Positions 6,869 through 11,922 of a stretch of 11,922 nt of DNA are shown here, piece by piece; the stretch's first letter is position 1, and each line of letters starts with the position of its first letter. The position numbers and the translations under genes are program-made. The stretch spans positions 1-11,922 of the forward strand of contig WRNX01000025.1 of the NCBI GenBank assembly GCA_009776395.1, written 5' to 3'. Below the pieces are notes generated by a model. It had not been told where the DNA came from, searched no databases, and saw only the letters and a program-made list of their open reading frames with translations. This stretch comes from Lentimicrobiaceae bacterium (GTDB lineage Bacteria > Bacteroidota > Bacteroidia > Bacteroidales > WCHB1-69).

Positions 6869-8506
6869 TCATTGTTTCACCACTTTCACTACATCATTTT
6901 CTACCCTCAAAATATATATCCCCGCAGGCAAATGCGAAATATTAATGAAATGATGAGATGATGAGGGGATGAGTGGATGTATTAATAATTTTCTACCATA
7001 AACATCAAAAACTTCTATAACAAGGGAATTTATCCCATTGTTACTGTCGTAATTCGTAATTGTCAGCTCGCCCGCCGTTGGATTTGGATATACTTGAATC
7101 TTTGTAACATTCGAAACAGGTAATTCAATAATTCCGATATTTTCCACATTGTATTTCACTGTAACAGCGTCTTCCCACCCTTTACTTTCCATATCATCCC
7201 AGTCGCCGGAGTTAAAAGAATTGAAATTGGCATAACCTACTGCGACAATAGCATCAGAAAATGCTGTTAGTGCATAATAGATTTCAGTATCGTTCCCTCC
7301 AAAATTATTTTTCCATATCACATTTCCTTCATGGTCAAACCTTACAATAATTGCGTCATCGTTACCTTTTCCTGCAATATTTGCCCAGTCTCCGCTGCTA
7401 AAACCATCTGCACCTCCTACTGCAACTAATCCATTAGCAACTTCAGTTACAGCATAAAAACAGTCCCGCCCATTACCTCCGAAGTTCTTTTTCCACACAA
7501 TTTCCCCGTCATTATCATATTTAACTATCATAGCATCTTCCCAGCCTTTTCCTGTTATTTCTTTCCAGTCTCCTGTTTCAAAAGAGTTAGGAAAAGAGAT
7601 ACCAACAGCCACAAGACCATCTGATACCGCTGTTACTGAATAAAAAATGTCGTCTGAAATTCCTCCAAAATTCTTTTTCCACATTACATTGCCATCAGTA
7701 TCATACTTTACCATAATGGCATCTTTATTACCTTTGCACGTATCCAGTTCCCAGTCTCCGCTTTCAAAAGATCCTGAATATGATATACCTACTGCAACAA
7801 TTCCATCGGAGGCTTCTGTTATAGAAAAGAACCGATCTACATCATTACCTCCAAAATTTATTTTCCACACAATATTTCCTTCGTAATCATACTTCACCAT
7901 AATCGCATCATCACTTCCATTACCTTCCATATCTTCCCAATCGCCTTCACCGAAACCGTCTGAATAACCTGCAGCAACAATTCCATCGGGAAGTGCTGTA
8001 ACAGAAAAAAACCTTGTATATCCTGTTTGTTTTCCTCCGAAATTCTTTTTCCACACGATATTTCCGTCATTGTCATACATCACCATTACTGCGTCTTGAT
8101 ATCCTTTACTTTCAAACTCTTCCCAATCGCCTGTGCCAAAGGAAGAATAGGAAGAATAACCTACAGCCACAACTCCATTAAGTACGTTATATACTGCATC
8201 ATACCTGTCTATCCCATTTCCTCCAAAGTTACTTTTCCATATCACATTACCGTCTTGGTCATATTTAATAATGATGGCATCTACATCGCCTTTCCCTTCA
8301 ATATCTTCCCAATCGCCATTTTCAAAAGAACCGAAATCGGAATATCCCACCGCAATAATACCATCTGAAACTGAGGTTACGCCGGAATAGAAATCATTAC
8401 GTGTTCCGCCAAAATTCTTTTTCCATAAAATTTCTTGTGCAAGAACAAAAGATGAAGCATAAATGCAAAAACATAATATCGAAATTTTTAGAAATCTACT
8501 TTTCAT
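6869..8506 (-). CDS. Secreted seven-repeat (probable beta-propeller) protein with T9SS type A sorting domain
   Basis: A 545-residue exported protein. Residues 1-23 are a Sec signal peptide (KSRFLK, hydrophobic core, cleavage likely at VLA before QEILW). Seven repeats fill about 26-456, each starting (I/V)xWKxNFGG and containing DGxVAVGxS, a SFxxGDW turn and DAIxVKYDxDGN. The C-terminal 75 residues are a type A T9SS sorting domain: VYPNPTAGELTI (472-483), VFDVYGRKLL (499-508), INISHLPAGIYILRV (521-535) and a basic KVVKQ end. So it should cross the outer membrane through the type IX system and be released or anchored after sorting-domain cleavage. The repeats resemble GGS-D/DGG propeller-like repeats of Bacteroidota surface proteins; ligand and activity are unknown. 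The ATG at 8506 is chosen because it starts the signal peptide cleanly; an ATG at 8554 would add 16 residues. Confidence 0.88.
   Translation of the reverse strand: MKSRFLKISILCFCIYASSFVLAQEILWKKNFGGTRNDFYSGVTSVSDGIIAVGYSDFGSFENGDWEDIEGKGDVDAIIIKYDQDGNVIWKSNFGGNGIDRYDAVYNVLNGVVAVGYSSYSSFGTGDWEEFESKGYQDAVMVMYDNDGNIVWKKNFGGKQTGYTRFFSVTALPDGIVAAGYSDGFGEGDWEDMEGNGSDDAIMVKYDYEGNIVWKINFGGNDVDRFFSITEASDGIVAVGISYSGSFESGDWELDTCKGNKDAIMVKYDTDGNVMWKKNFGGISDDIFYSVTAVSDGLVAVGISFPNSFETGDWKEITGKGWEDAMIVKYDNDGEIVWKKNFGGNGRDCFYAVTEVANGLVAVGGADGFSSGDWANIAGKGNDDAIIVRFDHEGNVIWKNNFGGNDTEIYYALTAFSDAIVAVGYANFNSFNSGDWDDMESKGWEDAVTVKYNVENIGIIELPVSNVTKIQVYPNPTAGELTITNYDSNNGINSLVIEVFDVYGRKLLIHPLIPSSSHHFINISHLPAGIYILRVENDVVKVVKQ
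6944..6979. repeat. Low-complexity ATGA-rich tract inside the T9SS sorting domain
   Basis: On the plus strand this stretch is a run of AATGA/GATGA/GATGAG words. On the coding strand it gives HPLIPSSSHHFI (510-521), lying between the conserved GRKLL and NISHLPAG motifs of the sorting domain, at a loop where the family varies in length. It looks like a simple-sequence or repeat-derived insertion tolerated by the domain. Confidence 0.5.
7139..8431 (-). repeat. Seven in-frame repeats of about 186 bp (62 residues)
   Basis: The invariant Trp of the (I/V)xWKxNFGG motif falls at residues 28, 90, 152, 214, 276, 338 and 398 of the encoded protein, so the period is exactly 62 residues five times and 60 once. 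Each unit ends in DGN or DGE except the last, which runs into the linker before the sorting domain. The units differ at many positions, so the array is an old, diverged tandem duplication, not a recent one. Confidence 0.92.
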
Positions 8507-8580
8507 TATTGGTATTTTATTGGTTAATAATATTTTTGAGACAAAGCTTACCACTTATTTGGAAGTCGGATATGGGCTCA

Positions 8581-8588
8581 CAAAAGTA
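8581..8588 (-). promoter_or_regulatory. Candidate -7 element TACTTTTG for the T9SS protein gene
   Basis: The minus strand reads TACTTTTG, a full match to TAnnTTTG. Transcription would begin near 8576, leaving a leader of about 70 bases before the ATG at 8506. There is no TTG at the right distance upstream; a TTTTTTG ends only 11 bases away. The 169-bp gap to the next gene is the natural place for a promoter here. Confidence 0.38.
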
Positions 8589-8619
8589 GTGCGAAAATAC
8601 AAAAAATGACATTCCATGT

Positions 8620-8656
8620 GCAAATTTGCTTCCTATTATTGAGAATGGATATCCAT
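8620..8656. repeat. Two short perfect palindromes (GCAAATTTGC and ATGGATATCCAT)
   Basis: GCAAATTTGC (8620-8629) and ATGGATATCCAT (8645-8656) are exact 10- and 12-bp palindromes 15 bases apart in the gap between the outer-membrane barrel gene and the T9SS gene. They lie upstream of the proposed -7 element of the T9SS gene, where an activator could bind. Their sequences differ from each other, and I know no regulator that matches. Confidence 0.35.
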
Positions 8657-8675
8657 AAATATCTTTATCTTCATT

Positions 8676-10520
8676 TTATTTCTTCTTCTTTAAACTTTCA
8701 TCACCAAAAGAATAAGTAATACCAACAATAGCATTAAAGCCGATGTTTTTAAAATCGTAATATTTAGCAAAATGTTGAAATCCAATATTATTAATGGTAG
8801 CAAAACAGGAAAAACGTTTGGTTATTAAATATTCAAATCCTGCTCCAAAATTCAAAACAGGTCCCATAGGAATGGGCGTATAACCTCCTAAATATGGATC
8901 ATTATGAGCCGGAGGAAAATATAGAGGCAATTCTTCTTCTGTGAGAGGTCGTGCTCCATAACTGCCAAAACCTAATTTCATATTCAAATCAAAAATAAAT
9001 TTTTCTTTCAAATAATATTTTCCAGCAAAAGCAACCTCCCAAGTGGGTTTATACCAAGGGTATAAAAGGTTTTTTAGATTAAAATATCCCCAATAATTTC
9101 CTTCCAAATTCAAATACAATCTATTCACCACTTGCCAGTTGAGGTTGGCGCACACATTCAATAACCCTACATCAGAATACACTACGTCGAATTGATTTTT
9201 TAATAAAGAGTTTTTATCTATGAAGAAAAACGCCATATCTCTAATTTTGGGCGAGTAACGGGCAGAAATATGATAATTCAATTTTTTAAACAAATTCCCT
9301 TTTACCCCTCCAAAAATGCTGATTTGCGTTTTGGTAAATTTTAGTGAATCCAATCCGGATTTTAAAAATGGATTTTCATAGAGTAAATCTTTGAGAGAAT
9401 TGTATTTGGTATTTCCATCTAACCCTGCATAGATACTTAATATTCCGGGAACAATTCCTAACTGAACCTCCGCAACCGGATATACAGGACATTGCGCTTT
9501 ATCATCCGGATAAAGTGTAGTAAAACTTTTAATAATGGGAAGCCCTATTCCTAAACGGATATGATATTCTCTTACTGAAAATTTAACGGTAGGTATAAAC
9601 TCAATCTTAAAACTGCTTCTTGTTAAATCTACAATAGGATGGATATCAGGATTCCATCCGTTTTCATCCATTTCATTATACCAATTATGAATATAAGAAT
9701 CAAAATTAAAATCCAACTGCGGACGTAGCGAGCCATTAAGTTTTTGAAACATAATATCATAAGCAAAAACAGAAGCTACGCCAATATGATTTTCCATATC
9801 TTCTCTGTAAGTATAAAGAAAATCGTAATTCAAACGCACATCCTGTTTAAGTTTTTTGTCTTCCGGCACAAAATTGGATCGTAGTCCAACTTCAGCGTGC
9901 AGATGATGAAAGTTATTTTTTAAAGAATCTCTGTACGGTTTTTCATAACAATAATATAAAGGATCGGGCGTATATTCTCGACTAAAACCGTACAAATGTG
10001 CTACTTCATGGTTATAACCCACAGAAGAATAAAGGGTTTGGTTTTGGAAAAAAGTATTAAAAAATAGTTGGGTACGGGTATCGCTAAATGGGGAGTAAGC
10101 GTAGTTTTTCATGGTTTTTCCAATAGGGGGCGCCCAGCCGGAGATGTGACTGGCATTAAGCCCATAAGAGAATTTTGAATTATCAAAATTATGAATAGAA
10201 AGTTCGCCAAGCGGGGTAATTGGATATCCAAAACCTATTTTAAGAAAATTTCGGTACAGTTTTTTCATCACTTCTCCGGGTAGTTTTACCGGTTTTATGG
10301 GAGTGGGGGCAAAAGAGAGTTCCATAGATTGCGGAACTATCTCATATTCAAAATCTACAGACTCCTGAGGAGTTTCAGGAATTTGCGCAGGTTGCGTGAT
10401 CTTTTGAAAGTTTTGAAGTTTCGGCGTAAAATCTAATCTAAATCTTGCTGTGTCAATAGGTTGTGAAAAAGAAAAACTCACAAAAAGAAAGAAAATTGAA
10501 GTTCCCAGTATTTTTTTCAT
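8676..10520 (-). CDS. Bacteroidota outer-membrane beta-barrel protein (often labelled TonB-dependent receptor-like)
   Basis: A 614-residue exported protein. Residues 1-19 form a signal peptide (KKILGTSIFFLFVSFSFS, then QPID). A proline-rich region (about 31-80: TPKLQNF, TQPAQIPETPQE, APTPIKPVKLPG) leads to LYRNFLKIGFGYPITPLGELSIHN (88-111), typical of a Bacteroidota barrel family. The rest is alternating aromatic and polar beta-strand sequence with many Tyr, Phe and Asn, ending in a last strand FNAIVGITYSF. No TonB box, plug domain or CarboxypepD-like domain is visible, so I would not call it a TonB-dependent receptor, although databases often do. After the terminal Phe there is an unusual charged tail, GDESLKKKK, where most barrels end at the aromatic residue. 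Substrate and role are unknown. It is divergent from the DUF2851 gene. Confidence 0.75.
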   Translation of the reverse strand: MKKILGTSIFFLFVSFSFSQPIDTARFRLDFTPKLQNFQKITQPAQIPETPQESVDFEYEIVPQSMELSFAPTPIKPVKLPGEVMKKLYRNFLKIGFGYPITPLGELSIHNFDNSKFSYGLNASHISGWAPPIGKTMKNYAYSPFSDTRTQLFFNTFFQNQTLYSSVGYNHEVAHLYGFSREYTPDPLYYCYEKPYRDSLKNNFHHLHAEVGLRSNFVPEDKKLKQDVRLNYDFLYTYREDMENHIGVASVFAYDIMFQKLNGSLRPQLDFNFDSYIHNWYNEMDENGWNPDIHPIVDLTRSSFKIEFIPTVKFSVREYHIRLGIGLPIIKSFTTLYPDDKAQCPVYPVAEVQLGIVPGILSIYAGLDGNTKYNSLKDLLYENPFLKSGLDSLKFTKTQISIFGGVKGNLFKKLNYHISARYSPKIRDMAFFFIDKNSLLKNQFDVVYSDVGLLNVCANLNWQVVNRLYLNLEGNYWGYFNLKNLLYPWYKPTWEVAFAGKYYLKEKFIFDLNMKLGFGSYGARPLTEEELPLYFPPAHNDPYLGGYTPIPMGPVLNFGAGFEYLITKRFSCFATINNIGFQHFAKYYDFKNIGFNAIVGITYSFGDESLKKKK

Positions 10521-10539
10521 AAAAAAAACAATTTACCCC

Positions 10540-10570
10540 TTGACAAACGTAATTTTCAAACATATATTTG
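10540..10570 (+). promoter_or_regulatory. Bacteroidota promoter (-33 TTG, 20-bp spacer, -7 TATATTTG) for the DUF2851 gene
   Basis: TTG at 10540-10542 and TATATTTG at 10563-10570 are separated by exactly 20 bases, matching both parts and the 19-21 spacing of the Bacteroidota housekeeping promoter. Transcription should start near 10575, giving a leader of about 40 bases before the ATG at 10616. This fixes the start of the gene: an in-frame TTG at 10568 lies inside the -7 element and cannot be used on this transcript. Confidence 0.7.
10544..10564 (-). promoter_or_regulatory. Two candidate minus-strand -7 elements (TACGTTTG, TATGTTTG) for the barrel gene
   Basis: Read on the minus strand, 10544-10551 is TACGTTTG and 10557-10564 is TATGTTTG, both full TAnnTTTG matches. 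They would start transcripts near 10538 and 10552, leaving leaders of about 18 or 31 bases before the ATG at 10520. Neither has a clear TTG 19-21 bases upstream. The second shares its TA with the plus-strand -7 element. Confidence 0.42.
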
Positions 10571-10615
10571 CAGCGCATCAAAAAAAAATCTACAATTAAT
10601 CTAAATCAACTCATC

Positions 10616-11893
10616 ATGATCTCAGAAAAACTACTTCATTATGTTTGGAAAAACCAATGGTTTACCAAAGAAGATTTACAAACTATTCACAAAAAATCTG
10701 TTTCAATTATTAATCAAGGATTTCCACATCAAGACGCAGGTCCCGATTTTAAGCAGGCAATTATTAAGATTGGCGGCGTTACCTGGGCAGGAAACGTGGA
10801 GATTCACATCCGTTCTTCCGACTGGTATAAACATGAACATCAAAACGATATGAAGTACAATTCGGTAATACTGCATGTGGTGTATGAACACGATCGGGAA
10901 GTTTTTATTGAAGAAAAAAATCCTTTACCTACGTTGGAATTGAAATCTTTATTATCTTCTCAACTATTGTTAAGATACAGCCAATTAGTAAACGCCTTAC
11001 ACCCACTTCCTTGCGAAGCATATATCGAAAAAATAACTCCATTAACGATAGAAGCGTTTCTTGCGCGATTGTTTCACGACAGAATGGTAAAAAAACAGAA
11101 ATCTATCTTTGAAATATTACATAGTTTTTCGGAAGATTGGGAGCAAGTTCTGTTCTACGTTTTGTGTCAAAGTTTTGGATTTAAGACTAATGCGCCTGCC
11201 TTTGAGATGTTGGGCAAAGTTTTACCATTCAAAATAATAAAGAAACATTTGGATTCTCATTTACAAATTTCCGCACTTATTTTTGGGCAGGCTGGAATGT
11301 TGGATGATGAATTGGAAGATTCTTATTATCAATCATTACAAAACGAATATTTATATCTAAAAACCAAATACAGACTGATTCCGGTAGATGTAAAGAATTG
11401 GAATTTGTTGCGTTTGCGTCCTCATAATTTTCCATGTATTCGGTTGGCGCAATTAGTGGAAATTATTTTTCATCATCGTGATCTGTTTACTAAAATCACT
11501 GATTTTCACAATATTTCATATTTTGAAAACCTATTTGTTAATAAAATAGATGAGTATTGGAAAACGCATTATTATTTTGGAAAAACGAGTAAGGCAAGTG
11601 ATAAAATTATGGGAGAAAAAAGTTTTCAGTTACTTTTAATTAATGCGCTCGTACCTTTTTTGTATTCTTACGGCACCTTTATCGGAAATGAAAAACTGCA
11701 AGTTTATGGCTTACGCATTCCGGAATTGTTGCCGTTTGAAGAGAATCATATCACAAGCCGGTATCAACAGATTGGTTTTTGCGCCAAACACGCGGTTAAT
11801 TCGCAAGCGTTGTTGGAATTACATTATGAATATTGCGAAAAAAAACGGTGTATTGATTGTGTAATTGGGCAAAAGGTGGTGAGTATGGAATGA
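10616..11893 (+). CDS. DUF2851 family protein
   Basis: A 425-residue protein of the uncharacterised DUF2851 family. No signal peptide or membrane segment is visible, so it should be cytoplasmic. Its N-terminal third carries the family's conserved charged motifs: HQDAGPDF (38-45), WAGNVEIHIRSSDWYKHEHQ (57-76) with ND following, VILHVVYEHD (84-93) and PTLELK (105-110). The clustered Asp, Glu and His residues recall a metal-binding or nuclease-like active site, but that is inference. The C-terminal part has a Cys cluster, YCEKKRCIDCVIG (406-418), with Cys389 earlier, which could hold a metal. Length is normal for the family. The start at 10616 is set by a promoter ending at 10570 and by the ISEKLLHYVWKNQWF opening that matches the family. 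It is divergent from the barrel gene; no terminator is visible in the 29 bases left in the window. Confidence 0.87.
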   Translation: MISEKLLHYVWKNQWFTKEDLQTIHKKSVSIINQGFPHQDAGPDFKQAIIKIGGVTWAGNVEIHIRSSDWYKHEHQNDMKYNSVILHVVYEHDREVFIEEKNPLPTLELKSLLSSQLLLRYSQLVNALHPLPCEAYIEKITPLTIEAFLARLFHDRMVKKQKSIFEILHSFSEDWEQVLFYVLCQSFGFKTNAPAFEMLGKVLPFKIIKKHLDSHLQISALIFGQAGMLDDELEDSYYQSLQNEYLYLKTKYRLIPVDVKNWNLLRLRPHNFPCIRLAQLVEIIFHHRDLFTKITDFHNISYFENLFVNKIDEYWKTHYYFGKTSKASDKIMGEKSFQLLLINALVPFLYSYGTFIGNEKLQVYGLRIPELLPFEENHITSRYQQIGFCAKHAVNSQALLELHYEYCEKKRCIDCVIGQKVVSME

Positions 11894-11922
11894 TTTTTCG
11901 TATATGCAAGGCACGATAAATT

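Noticed and set aside
8027..8368. A 113-residue open frame on the plus strand
   Set aside because: It is antisense to the repeat region of the T9SS gene; the periodic repeats keep opposite frames open, and its sequence has no domain signature.
8676..10520. TonB-dependent receptor
   Set aside because: No plug domain, TonB box or N-terminal carboxypeptidase-like domain is visible, so only a general outer-membrane barrel call is supported.
10568..10615. TTG at 10568 as the start of the DUF2851 protein
   Set aside because: It lies inside the -7 promoter element and the added residues do not match the family opening.
1..11922. Defence island, prophage, insertion sequence, CRISPR array or tRNA genes
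   Set aside because: No transposase, integrase, phage or defence motifs, no regularly spaced direct repeats with unique spacers, and no cloverleaf sequence was seen on either strand.

Overview
The window looks like a chromosomal segment of an AT-rich member of the Bacteroidota. Four things point there: a protein with a type IX secretion (T9SS) type A sorting domain; a TamL-type outer-membrane assembly lipoprotein; a DUF2851 protein, a family I know mainly from this phylum; and several copies of the Bacteroidota -7 promoter element TAnnTTTG in front of genes, with little sign of Shine-Dalgarno sequences. Coding density is high. No stretch longer than about 170 bases lacks a gene, and I see no tRNA, rRNA, CRISPR array, insertion sequence or phage gene.

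Layout: (1) 1-141, the C-terminal end of an ABC transporter ATPase (+), overlapping by 16 bp the convergent end of (2) a CCA-adding tRNA nucleotidyltransferase with an HD domain (126-1583, -). (3) A 118-bp divergent spacer holds a near-leaderless promoter for cca and a 9-bp inverted repeat in front of (4) a LolA-like periplasmic lipoprotein carrier (1702-2373, +). (5) A tandem 14-bp repeat and a promoter precede (6) tamL (2490-4874, +, proposed GTG start), whose end overlaps by 11 bp (7) a RecD-like superfamily 1 helicase (4864-6294, +). Then come three minus-strand genes: (8) a CvpA-family membrane protein (6325-6789), (9) a secreted seven-repeat, probably beta-propeller, T9SS cargo protein (6869-8506) and (10) a Bacteroidota-type outer-membrane beta-barrel protein (8676-10520). 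A 95-bp divergent spacer with overlapping promoters leads to (11) a DUF2851 protein (10616-11893, +).

The theme is envelope biogenesis: LolA for lipoprotein transit, TamL (itself predicted to be a lipoprotein) for outer-membrane assembly, CvpA in the inner membrane, a barrel in the outer membrane and a secreted propeller. Housekeeping genes for tRNA maturation and DNA metabolism are mixed in. Nothing here looks like a defence island or a wholly new system. The points most worth a second look are the proposed GTG start of tamL, the overlapping divergent promoters at 10540-10570, the regular 62-residue, seven-copy architecture of the T9SS protein, and the unknown DUF2851 family.
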